Assembly: GCA_965237785.1 (NCBI GenBank) | Contig: OZ250159.1 | Location: forward strand, 4,324,646 to 4,388,645 | Source of the DNA: UBA6522 sp965237785 | Lineage (GTDB): Bacteria > Pseudomonadota > Gammaproteobacteria > Steroidobacterales > Rariloculaceae | Length of the DNA: 64,000 nt | Reading direction: 5' to 3' | In this document: one piece after another, positions 16,812 through 25,221 of the stretch | Position numbering within the stretch: the first letter of the stretch is position 1 | Layout: every line of letters begins with the position of its first letter | Notes under the pieces: model-generated | Told to the model about the DNA's origin: nothing | The model's input: only the letters and a program-made list of their open reading frames with translations | The model's database searches: none | Position numbers and translations under genes: made by a program

Positions 16812-17258
16812 GTGAAGATTCTTGTCTGTCTCGATGGCGAACCGCATAGCAGGAAGGCCATTCAACGGGCGATTCACCTGGGCCTGTCGCAGTCGGCAGA
16901 GGTCACGGGCCTGCATGTCGTCGACCCCTGGCTGAAAAAGTTCTACAACGAACTTTATGCCCAGGGGCGCAGGCAATACCTGGAATATGTGGATGAGTGC
17001 CTGCAGGCCAAAGCGGAGCAGGTGCGCAGGGAATTTAACGAGTTGTGCCTGGGGGAAGGATTGGAAGCCGGCTTCAGGGTTCGGCATGGGGAGCCGGTGA
17101 CGGAAATCCTTGACGAAGTGCGCCGGGTTGCCCCGGACCTGCTCATCACCGGGAGCAAGGAGTTGAGCGGTTGGAGCAGGTTCCGGTCCGGGAATTTGCC
17201 GTTACGGCTCAGGAAGAAGGTAGGCAGGCAGACTTCAGTGGAGACTTGTCCGCCTTAG
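16812..17258 (+). CDS. universal stress protein (UspA family)
   Basis: 148 residues from GTG 16812. A single Usp domain: N-terminal MKILVCLDGEPHSRKAIQRA, LHVVDPWLK, and C-terminal APDLLITGSKE in place of the usual GxxGxSRW ATP loop. The ATP-binding Gly motif is weak (GSKELSGWSRFRSGNLPLRL), so nucleotide binding is uncertain. It lies 30 nt after the exporter and is likely co-transcribed. Confidence 0.85.
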   Translation: MKILVCLDGEPHSRKAIQRAIHLGLSQSAEVTGLHVVDPWLKKFYNELYAQGRRQYLEYVDECLQAKAEQVRREFNELCLGEGLEAGFRVRHGEPVTEILDEVRRVAPDLLITGSKELSGWSRFRSGNLPLRLRKKVGRQTSVETCPP

Positions 17259-17417
17259 CCTGAAGTTCCCGCCATTTTCTCCGGTGATACTTGGTTAAGC
17301 GCTTGATTCAGATACAAAAGTCGCGCCACGCAGCCGCAGCGGCTCACGGTGAAGGCGGCTGCACCATCCCTCCCGCCGGAATCGCGCCGACCGGCCGCTT
17401 CAGAGTTGCCCCGGCAT

Positions 17418-17630
17418 TTACCAGCGCACGGCGCCCTGCAGTTTGATGGCATCCTCGGACAAGCCGCCGGCGACCGCCCGCCGGCCGATCTCGAGTCCCG
17501 CCTTGAAGTTCGGACCCGAGGTGAGCTTCAGGCCCATCCTGTAAGCCTGTTGCCCGGCCGACGTTTCCGCGCCGAAAAACGGGACCCAGAGCGCGCGGCC
17601 CTTGCGGCGATTTCTGGTTTCGTACGCCAA
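17418..17630 (-). pseudogene. 3' stump of an outer-membrane beta-barrel gene
   Basis: About 70 codons open on the minus strand, ending at 17418. The sequence alternates like barrel strands (YRMGLKLTSGPNFKAGLEIG) and ends in an aromatic residue (LQGAVRW), as autotransporter-type barrels do. The frame has no start of its own; the rest of the gene is missing exactly where the promoter of the ATPase module begins. I infer truncation by arrival of that module. Confidence 0.5.
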
Positions 17631-17660
17631 TATTGACGTACGTCAATATACACGTATAAT
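17630..17660 (+). promoter_or_regulatory. sigma-70 promoter overlapped by a 20-bp palindrome
   Basis: TTGACG (17633-17638) and TATAAT (17655-17660) are spaced 16 nt. The -35 lies inside the perfect palindrome ATATTGACGTACGTCAATAT (17630-17649), a likely operator. The GTG start follows at 17683 with AGGAGG 8 nt upstream of it. Confidence 0.75.
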
Positions 17661-17682
17661 GGCCGCCCAGGAGGAAAGTGCC

Positions 17683-18852
17683 GTGCAGATAAACCCCGGA
17701 GGGCGTCTGAACACCCAAGACGTGATGGGCCGAGACAACGAGATTGCCAGATACTGGAGCGTCCTTGAGCGCCAAGGACTCATCATCTCGGCAGAGCGGC
17801 GCATCGGCAAAACCCACATTGTCCTGAAAATGCGGGACGAGCGACGAAGCGGTTACCTGCCCATCTACCAGGACCTTGAGGCCGTACACTCGATAGCGGA
17901 TCTCATCCGCTCAATCTACGGCATCGTTCAACAGTCCTCAGGCACGCCGCCCAGTCTCAGGGCTCGCATCGTCAAATGGTCCGGCATGCTCCCAGGAAAA
18001 ATTGCCGGTGTCGACCTGCCCACGACCGACAACACCTGGCAGATTCTTCTTTCCGAAGCATTCGATGAACTCATCAGCATTGGCGACGACAAGCTCGTTC
18101 TAATGTTGTGGGATGAATTCCCGCTCATGCTGCACAACCTCAAAAACAGCCAGGGGCCCGACTCGGCCATACAACTTCTCGACTTCCTGCGCGCCCTGCG
18201 CCTTGCCCGCGCCGACCGCCTTCGCTTCCTGTTTACTGGTTCAATCGGCCTCCACCTCGTGCTCCGATCTTTGCGTAACGCGGGAAATGCCAACGACTCC
18301 GTCAACGACATGCTGTCCCTCACCGTCCCGCCCATGGCCGATCGTGACACCCGCGACCTTGCCGCGGCACTACTCAAGGAGACCCGTGCCGCCACGGCGC
18401 AGATCCCGGACCTGGCCAGGCGAATAGCCGGCGAGGTTGGCGGTTTTCCCTACTATGTCCACCATGTCGTCGACCAGCTCGACCAACTACGGCGCCCGCC
18501 TGAGCCCCAAGACGTCTCCTCGGCCATCGACAAGCTCGTTTACGACCCCCACGACCCGGCGAACCTCAACTACTACCTAACCCGCCTCGCTGCGTACTAC
18601 ACCAAAAACGAGCGGTCGCTCGCCCTGGTGGTACTCGACACCATGGCTGGCCTGTCGTCGCCGACACCGGCCCGGGAACTCCTCAATTTGTGCAAGCACC
18701 GGGATCCATCGCTAGAGGATGAACAGCTTCGTGAAGTTCTGACGGTCTTGGCCGAGGACCACTACATCGCGCCTGCAAAACACACCGACGGAGCGTCATA
18801 CGACTTCCGTTGGCAGATCGTAAAGAGATGGTGGAAGGAGACACGGCCATGA
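17683..18852 (+). CDS. P-loop ATPase, first gene of a two-gene module
   Basis: 389 residues. GTG 17683 is chosen because AGGAGG lies 8 nt upstream and the in-frame ATG 17659 overlaps the -10 box. After a short N-terminus (GRLNTQDVMGRDNEIARYW) comes a P-loop of the ATPase/STAND type (AERRIGKTH, about 37-45) and a Walker B LVLMLWDEFP (about 138-147). The C-terminal third looks like a winged-helix lid (LLNLCKHRDPSLEDEQLREV). Its stop overlaps the next start (ATGA, 18849-18852). Function unknown; such ATPases often act as sensors in defence or regulation. Confidence 0.75.
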   Translation: MQINPGGRLNTQDVMGRDNEIARYWSVLERQGLIISAERRIGKTHIVLKMRDERRSGYLPIYQDLEAVHSIADLIRSIYGIVQQSSGTPPSLRARIVKWSGMLPGKIAGVDLPTTDNTWQILLSEAFDELISIGDDKLVLMLWDEFPLMLHNLKNSQGPDSAIQLLDFLRALRLARADRLRFLFTGSIGLHLVLRSLRNAGNANDSVNDMLSLTVPPMADRDTRDLAAALLKETRAATAQIPDLARRIAGEVGGFPYYVHHVVDQLDQLRRPPEPQDVSSAIDKLVYDPHDPANLNYYLTRLAAYYTKNERSLALVVLDTMAGLSSPTPARELLNLCKHRDPSLEDEQLREVLTVLAEDHYIAPAKHTDGASYDFRWQIVKRWWKETRP

Positions 18853-21770
18853 GACAGGGTTTGCTTCGGAGTTCACGCTATAGCCCGGGAAACATGAATC
18901 GTGAGTCCCTGGAGGCCCTATTCGTCGGGCGTCGCGATGTCATGGAAGACGTGCTGTCCCGCGTTACCACGTCGATACGAAGCCCAGAGAAACACTACGT
19001 TCTACTGGTCGGACCAAGGGGTTCGGGGAAGACTCACTTCCTCTCCCTTGCCTACCATCAACTGATGGATCGGTTCGAGGCGGCCAACGCCCGCGACAGC
19101 GTCGCCGTTGCCTTTCTCAATGAGGAAGAGTGGGGAGTCGCGTCATATCTCGACCTTGTTGTCCGGATCCTGAGAGCCCTTGCCGGTCAAGCGCCAGATC
19201 TCAATGCCGAAATCGCCGGTATTTACGACAGATTCTCGAAAGACCCCTCCGACGCCGAGGCCTTCGCCGTGGCACTGCTTCGAAAACACACCCGGGGCAA
19301 GACGCTCCTGCTTCTGTGTGAGAACCTCGTTGACCTATTTCACGGCCTGGATAAAGAAGGACAGAAGCGGTGGCGAGCTACAATTCAGGAGGACGGCAAC
19401 TGGACCATCGTGGCCTCAACCCCCTCACTATTCTCCGCCCTCACGTTGCAGGACAACCCCTTCTACGGCTTCTTCACCATCCGTGCGCTGCAGAAGATCG
19501 ACTTCGATACCGGACTCGAGCTCCTCGCCAAGAAGGCTCTGCACGAGGGCAAGACGGAACTCGCGAAATTTCTCCGTACGCCTCTCGGCCGCGCGCGGGC
19601 GCGCGCCATCCACCATCTCGCCGCCGGCAACCACCGGGCGTACGTCGTGCTGTTCGACTTCCTCGACAAGGAATCGCTCGATGACCTCATCGGCCCGTTT
19701 ATGCACATGGTCGATGATCTGACGCCCTACTACCAGGACAGGATGCGTCAACTTCCCCCGGCCCAGCGCAAGATCGTGGAGTTCCTGTGCCTTGCGGGCA
19801 AGCCGGCGACCATCAAGGACATATGTACGCCCTGCCTCATGTCGCACCAGACCGCCGCCAAACAGATCGGCGGACTTGAGACCGCCGGGTTCGTCAGCCG
19901 GACGCGCTCCGGACGCAACACCTTCTGCGAGCTCTCGGAGCCATTGATGCGGATCTGCATCGAGGTCAAGGACAACAAGACCCAGCACTTTCGTCTCTTC
20001 GTCGAGTTCCTTTGCCACTGGTTCACCACCCGCGAACTCGAGCGGCGGCATGCGGCGTTCCAGCATGACGACCACGCCGCCGATCTGGATCGTGTTCATG
20101 TTGAAGAGGCAGTCAGGTGCTCACTTGCGGATAGACACGAACCGCTCGTCGAGGCGCTTCACGACGAAGCGGATGGGTGTTGGGATGCCGGCGACTACGG
20201 GGGCCTCGCAACAATTCAGGAAACCCTCGTGCGGGATAGCGGTAGCGCCGAAGACTATTCCACCTGGGTATTGGCTCTCGTGGAGGCGGGCGACGCCCAG
20301 TCTGCAATCGCGGCCGGACAGGATGGCGCCGCAAAATGCATTGGGGACGCGAGCCTCCAATACTGGCTCACCCATGCATATTGCATGGAGGAGCGATTCG
20401 TCGAGGCCCTCTCCGCCATCGATCGCGCTATCGCTCTCGACGGCAATGAGCCCGCCTACTTCTGCCTCCGGGCCGACGTCCTGCTGGGGCTTGAGCAGTT
20501 CGAGGAGGCGATCCACGACGCGCAAGCCGTACTCGACATGGAGCCCGATCACTGGCACAGCTTCGAACAGATGATTAATGCGGCAGTCGCTATGGACCGT
20601 CCTCAGGATGCCGAAGCCCACGCTAGGGAGCTGGTTCGGCTTGCGCCCACCGAGCTGGGAGCGCTACTCGCCGCGTCACGATTCCACCGATCCCAGGACC
20701 GGCTGGATAAGGCCCTGGAACTCGTCGACAAGGCGCTGAACATCAACATCGGCGACCAGCAGGCGCGCCATTTGCGCGGCCTCGTACTCTTCGATATGGA
20801 GGATTACCGCCGAGCGAGCAAAGAGTTGCGGCAGGTCGCGTCTCATAACCCACATTCCGTATCTGTGCACTGCCGGCTGGCTGACTCGTTGCTCCTTTCC
20901 GGGGACTGGGAGGAAGCCATCGACGCCGCGGAACACCTCATCGAAATCGACCCGGCGCACCCCCACGCGCACTATGTGCGTGGAGAGGCATTGACTGAGC
21001 TGGATCGTCCCGCAGATGCGATCGCGGCCTTCGATGAACTCCTGCCTACGAGCGATTGCCGTTCATTGCTGTTCGCTGCCTCATGTGTTCGTGGATTCGG
21101 CGACTTTGCGTCGGCCGGCAAGTACCTCAATCGGGCTGCCGAACTGCAGCCCGACAATCGAGAACTCTGGATCGAACGCACGCATCTCCACATCGACGAG
21201 GGCGCGTTCGACGCCGCGTCTGGGAGTGCTGCCAGGATCGAAGCGCTGCCCGGCGGCTCGCTCCTGGGACGCCTGCTTGCCGCGCAGGCGGCCGCCGCCA
21301 CCGAGCCGCTGCAAGTGGCGCTCGACACGACGCTTGGGGCTGTCCTTGACCCTGAAGACTTCGAGAGCGACGAACCGCTGCATCGCGAAGCCACTGTGGG
21401 GATCCTGACCGTCTCGGTGCGCAATTTCGGTCCGCAGTATCTTCCTCAAGGCGTGACGAAGCTCCGGGACCTGTTTATGGACCTGCTCGACGAGGGCGTC
21501 GTCGGCGGCATACTGACCGGTTTCCTGATCGAGAATATCAATGGCGGTTTTCCGGGGTCTCTTGCGGATTGGGAGAGTGTATTAAAGAATCTCGCTTCCT
21601 CCTTGATCGGCCTCCCAGATTGCCGCATCCCTGTCGAGATGCTTGAGGTGGCAGTGAGGTACACCAAGACGGGTGACGAGAGGTACCTATTGAGCCTGCC
21701 GCTCGAACAGCGCCAATTGCTGGAGAACGTCCTACCGCCTGCCGCTCGCTCGCTCGCCAACGGAGCCTGA
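18849..21770 (+). CDS. large ATPase with winged helix and TPR array, second gene of the module
   Basis: 973 residues, ATG 18849 with AAGGAGA upstream. P-loop GPRGSGKTHFL (about 55-64). The Walker B-like strand reads TLLLLCENL, with Glu but no preceding Asp. STPSLF (sensor-like) follows. A winged-helix segment (about 300-370; MSHQTAAKQIGGLETAGFVS) comes next, then TPR repeats over about 455-810 (for example RFVEALSAIDRAIALDGNEP and DWEEAIDAAEHLIEIDPAHP) and a helical C-terminus. The layout, ATPase-wHTH-TPR, is that of a STAND-type sensor. Translationally coupled to the smaller ATPase. No effector domain recognised. Confidence 0.8.
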   Translation: MRQGLLRSSRYSPGNMNRESLEALFVGRRDVMEDVLSRVTTSIRSPEKHYVLLVGPRGSGKTHFLSLAYHQLMDRFEAANARDSVAVAFLNEEEWGVASYLDLVVRILRALAGQAPDLNAEIAGIYDRFSKDPSDAEAFAVALLRKHTRGKTLLLLCENLVDLFHGLDKEGQKRWRATIQEDGNWTIVASTPSLFSALTLQDNPFYGFFTIRALQKIDFDTGLELLAKKALHEGKTELAKFLRTPLGRARARAIHHLAAGNHRAYVVLFDFLDKESLDDLIGPFMHMVDDLTPYYQDRMRQLPPAQRKIVEFLCLAGKPATIKDICTPCLMSHQTAAKQIGGLETAGFVSRTRSGRNTFCELSEPLMRICIEVKDNKTQHFRLFVEFLCHWFTTRELERRHAAFQHDDHAADLDRVHVEEAVRCSLADRHEPLVEALHDEADGCWDAGDYGGLATIQETLVRDSGSAEDYSTWVLALVEAGDAQSAIAAGQDGAAKCIGDASLQYWLTHAYCMEERFVEALSAIDRAIALDGNEPAYFCLRADVLLGLEQFEEAIHDAQAVLDMEPDHWHSFEQMINAAVAMDRPQDAEAHARELVRLAPTELGALLAASRFHRSQDRLDKALELVDKALNINIGDQQARHLRGLVLFDMEDYRRASKELRQVASHNPHSVSVHCRLADSLLLSGDWEEAIDAAEHLIEIDPAHPHAHYVRGEALTELDRPADAIAAFDELLPTSDCRSLLFAASCVRGFGDFASAGKYLNRAAELQPDNRELWIERTHLHIDEGAFDAASGSAARIEALPGGSLLGRLLAAQAAAATEPLQVALDTTLGAVLDPEDFESDEPLHREATVGILTVSVRNFGPQYLPQGVTKLRDLFMDLLDEGVVGGILTGFLIENINGGFPGSLADWESVLKNLASSLIGLPDCRIPVEMLEVAVRYTKTGDERYLLSLPLEQRQLLENVLPPAARSLANGA

Positions 21771-21825
21771 ACGACCAAGGGGCGCGCTCCTCGCCCACGA
21801 CGCAAGTGCTGTTCGCACACGCCAT

Positions 21826-21844
21826 CGGATAGCGTTAACAGGCC
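21826..21844 (-). repeat. 19-bp dispersed repeat, copy 2
   Basis: Plus-strand CGGATAGCGTTAACAGGCC, ending at the manB stop codon. It differs by one base from the copy after aprM (14415-14433) and has the same orientation. Confidence 0.7.
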
Positions 21845-23202
21845 TAACCCGGGCTCCCGCCGATCTCAGCCAGCAACTCGTCCGTGCGGGCGCGCATCAG
21901 CGCTTGATCGCCGCGGCTTTCGACGTTGAGCCGCAGTAACGGCTCGGTATTCGATGCACGCAGGTTGAAGCGCCATTGGGGAAACTCGATGCTCAGTCCA
22001 TCCACGTGGTCGATGCGCACGGCCTTGTCGGCGTAAGCCCGTTCGATCCGCTCAAGCACTTCGGCGGCGTCATCCACCCTGCGATTGATCTCGCCGCTGG
22101 CCGGGAACAACGCCATGCGCTCATCCACCAGTGCCGACAGGGGCAGCCCGCGCTCGCCCATGATCTGCGTGACGAGCAGCCAGGGAATCATGCCGCTGTC
22201 GGCGTAGGAGAACGAGCGAAAATAGTGGTGGGCGCTCATCTCGCCGCCGTATACGGCGTCTTCATCGCGCATGGTCTGCTTCATGAAGGCGTGCCCGGAG
22301 ACGCTCTGGACCGCGGTGCCGCCGCTGTTCTCCACCACTTCCAGGGTATTCCACGTGAGCCGGGGATCGTGGACGATGCGCGCATCGGGCGATGCCGCCA
22401 GGAAGGACTGGGCCAGCAGACCGACCGCATAGTAGCCCTCGATGAATCGACCGTTCTCGTCGAAGAAGAAACAACGGTCGAAGTCGCCGTCCCAGGCAAT
22501 CCCCAGATCCGCGCCGGATTCACGGATGCGCTGCGCGGTGGCCAGGCGGTTCTCCTCCACCATCGGGTTGGGGACGCCGTTGGGAAACGTTCCGTCGGGT
22601 CGATGATGCATCTTGATGAACTCGAACGGCAGGTGCGGCTCGAGCCGATCGACGATGGGCCCCGCGCCGCCGTTGCCCGCATTGACCACCAACTTGAGCG
22701 GGCGGAGTTGGGCCGTTTCGACGTACTCGAGGAGGTGGTTGACGTAGTCCGACCGAAGGTCCACGTGCTGCACGTTGCCGCGCGCGGGCGAATCGGCAAA
22801 CGCGTTGCGCTCGGCCAACGCCCGGATCTGCTTGAGCCCGGTGTCCGCGCTGATGGGCCGCGCCTCTTCCCTGACGAACTTCATGCCGTTGTAGTTCGGC
22901 GGGTTATGACTGGCGGTCACCATGATTCCGCCGTCGAGTCCGCGGGAGAAGGTCGCGAAATACACCATTTCCGTGCCGCCCACGCCGATGTCGGCGACAT
23001 CCACTCCGGCGTCGACGAGACTGCCGATAAGCACCTCCGTCAGAGCATTGCTCGACAGGCGAATGTCCCGGCCCACGGCCACCCGCCGGGGTTGCAGGAA
23101 CGCGGCATAGGCGCGCCCGATGCGGTAAACCACGTCCTCGTTCAATTCCTCGGGGACGCGGCCGCGAACGTCGTAGGCCTTGAAGCAATTGATGTTGGAC
23201 AT
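21844..23202 (-). CDS. manB: phosphomannomutase (ManB/CpsG-type)
   Basis: 452 residues from ATG 23202; an upstream extension in the same frame lacks family similarity. It interconverts mannose-6-P and mannose-1-P (and possibly glucose phosphates) for GDP-mannose. Visible: N-terminal INCFKAYDVRGRVPEELNED as in E. coli CpsG, active-site serine loop TASHNPPNYNGMK, metal loop DGDFDRC, sugar loop GEMSAHHYF and phosphate loop RASNTEPLLRLNVE. It is divergent from bioA with 78 nt between. It closes the core genome again after the ATPase module. Confidence 0.93.
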   Translation of the reverse strand: MSNINCFKAYDVRGRVPEELNEDVVYRIGRAYAAFLQPRRVAVGRDIRLSSNALTEVLIGSLVDAGVDVADIGVGGTEMVYFATFSRGLDGGIMVTASHNPPNYNGMKFVREEARPISADTGLKQIRALAERNAFADSPARGNVQHVDLRSDYVNHLLEYVETAQLRPLKLVVNAGNGGAGPIVDRLEPHLPFEFIKMHHRPDGTFPNGVPNPMVEENRLATAQRIRESGADLGIAWDGDFDRCFFFDENGRFIEGYYAVGLLAQSFLAASPDARIVHDPRLTWNTLEVVENSGGTAVQSVSGHAFMKQTMRDEDAVYGGEMSAHHYFRSFSYADSGMIPWLLVTQIMGERGLPLSALVDERMALFPASGEINRRVDDAAEVLERIERAYADKAVRIDHVDGLSIEFPQWRFNLRASNTEPLLRLNVESRGDQALMRARTDELLAEIGGSPG

Positions 23203-23280
23203 TGATCCGGGTGAGTCGCGGGGAGCCGGGAGTATATCCGGGGTAACATTGATCAGATACCGATTACCACAAGGTTCGAG

Positions 23281-24519
23281 ATGAAATTCGATCGGCTCTG
23301 GTTGCCGTATTGCCAGATGCGGAATGCGCCGCGGCCGCTCGTCGCCGCGCGCACCGAAGGCGTTCGAGTCCACCTCGAGGATGGGCGTTGCCTCATCGAC
23401 GGCACCGCGTCATGGTGGACCGCCTGCCACGGCTACAATCATCCGCATATCCGCGCGGCCGTATCCGGGCAACTCGATACGATGCCGCATGTCATGCTCG
23501 GCGGGTTGGTGCACGATCCGGTGCTCAGGCTGACGGCGCGGCTGACAAAGCTCCTGCCCGGCCGGTTGAACCATGTGTTCTATTCCGAGTCGGGGTCCGT
23601 CGCCGTGGAGATCGCCATGAAAATGGCGCTCCAGTATTGGATCAACCAGGGTGTCGCGGGCCGCACGCGGTTCCTGAGCTTCCGCGACGGCTATCACGGC
23701 GACACCTTTGCGGCCATGTCCGTATGCGATCCGGAGGACGGCATGCACCGCCTGTTCAAGGGCGCTCTGGCGGATCAGGTCATCGTCGATCTGCCGCGAA
23801 CCGCCGCCCAGGCCGCTTCGCTGGAACAGGCACTGGCCCGGCACGGCGGTCAACTGGCCGCGGTGATCGTAGAGCCCCTGGTCCAGGCTGCCGCGGGCAT
23901 GAAGTTTCATGAGCCGGAGGTACTCGCCCAGGTGGCGGATATGGCGCGGCGCCATGATCTGCTCCTGATCCTGGACGAGATCGCGACCGGATTCGGGCGC
24001 ACCGGCACGATGTTCGCCTGTGAGCAGGCGGGCGTCACACCGGATATCGTGACGTTCTCCAAGGCGCTGACGGGCGGCACGATGCCGCTCGCCGCCACGG
24101 TAGCCACGGAGGCGGTGTACCGGGCGTTTCTGTCCGATTCCCAGGACCATGCGCTCATGCATGGACCGACGTATTGCGGCAATCCCCTGGGCTGCGCCGC
24201 CGCCAACGCCTCGCTGGATCTATTCGAATCCGAGCCGCGCCTGACTCAGGTCGCGAGTATCGAAGCGCAATTGAGAGACGAACTCGCTGGCTGCGCGGCC
24301 GTACCCGGCGTCGCCGACGTTCGCGTCAAAGGCGCCATCGGCGTGGTGGAGCTTGACGGCCGTCCGGACGTTGGCCGTTTGAGGGAACTGTTCGTCGGCG
24401 AAGGTGTCTGGGTACGCCCGTTCGGGAACGTGATCTACCTCATGCCGCCTCTGGTCATCGGCGCCGACGACCTGCAGACGCTCACCGGTGCGGTAAATCG
24501 GGTGGTACGAACCCGATAA
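23281..24519 (+). CDS. bioA: adenosylmethionine-8-amino-7-oxononanoate aminotransferase
   Basis: 412 residues. PLP-dependent transamination of the BioF product with S-adenosylmethionine as amino donor. Signatures: DGTASWWTACHGYNHP, YSESGSVAVEIAMKMA, FRDGYHGDTFAAMSV, LDEIATGFGRTG and the PLP lysine in TFSKALTGGTMPLAAT; MHGPTYCGNPLGCAAANAS closes the active site. It complements bioFD about 11 kb away, so the biotin genes are split into two loci. Confidence 0.95.
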   Translation: MKFDRLWLPYCQMRNAPRPLVAARTEGVRVHLEDGRCLIDGTASWWTACHGYNHPHIRAAVSGQLDTMPHVMLGGLVHDPVLRLTARLTKLLPGRLNHVFYSESGSVAVEIAMKMALQYWINQGVAGRTRFLSFRDGYHGDTFAAMSVCDPEDGMHRLFKGALADQVIVDLPRTAAQAASLEQALARHGGQLAAVIVEPLVQAAAGMKFHEPEVLAQVADMARRHDLLLILDEIATGFGRTGTMFACEQAGVTPDIVTFSKALTGGTMPLAATVATEAVYRAFLSDSQDHALMHGPTYCGNPLGCAAANASLDLFESEPRLTQVASIEAQLRDELAGCAAVPGVADVRVKGAIGVVELDGRPDVGRLRELFVGEGVWVRPFGNVIYLMPPLVIGADDLQTLTGAVNRVVRTR

Positions 24520-24609
24520 CGCGAGGAAGCAATTCCGTCAGTCCCACCCGCGCTGCGATGCTAAACTGATCGCCCCGTAGAATGGATGGATGAAAAAAAG
24601 GAAATTTCG

Positions 24610-25134
24610 ATGACGAGCAGATTATTGATGTTCGGCGTGGCCATGACGGTCTTCAGCCTCGCGGCGAACGCGGCGAATGCAGCAGACGGCGAGGGCATCA
24701 TGTCCAGGCTGGCCGCGCTGGAAGGCGATTGGATCTTGCTGGACGAAAACGGCGAGGAAACCGACATCATCGGCTCGAGTTTCCGGCTCACGTCCGCCGG
24801 TTCAGCCCTGATGGAGCGAATGTTCCCGGACAACGCTGAAGGGCACGAAATGCTCAACGTGTTCCACGCCGACGGCGAGCGTGTGTTGATGACACATTAC
24901 TGTGGCGCCGGCAATCAGCCGCGTCTGGAAGTGATCGCCACGGACGACGAAAACCGACTCGAATTGCAGTTTGAAAGCATCACCAATGTGTCATCCCCCG
25001 ACGAAGATCACATGCACCAGGCGGAATACGTATTCCATGGCAATGACCGCCTGACCACGCATTGGTACAGCATGATGGACGGCGAACTCTTGGATGAGCA
25101 CTCAATATCGTTCGAGTTGGAGCGCAAGCGGTAG
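24610..25134 (+). CDS. secreted protein of unknown function (lipocalin-like, DUF1579-like)
   Basis: 174 residues from ATG 24610, preceded by AAGGA. Signal peptide SRLLMFGVAMTVFSLAANAA. The mature part is beta-rich: LEGDWILLDENGEE, a strand pair ending MLNVFHADGERVLMTHYCGA, then GNQPRLEVIATD. The LEGDW plus THYC layout recalls DUF1579/lipocalin-like proteins that bind small ligands, but I cannot assign it. It stands alone between bioA and ilvI. Confidence 0.7.
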   Translation: MTSRLLMFGVAMTVFSLAANAANAADGEGIMSRLAALEGDWILLDENGEETDIIGSSFRLTSAGSALMERMFPDNAEGHEMLNVFHADGERVLMTHYCGAGNQPRLEVIATDDENRLELQFESITNVSSPDEDHMHQAEYVFHGNDRLTTHWYSMMDGELLDEHSISFELERKR

Positions 25135-25221
25135 CCGCGCGCGCATCGCTCACCAATTTTCGTCGCGAGATCGTCGCGAAAGGATCGGCGACCGCAGTAG
25201 CAAATCGGAGCGCGGTTCGCG

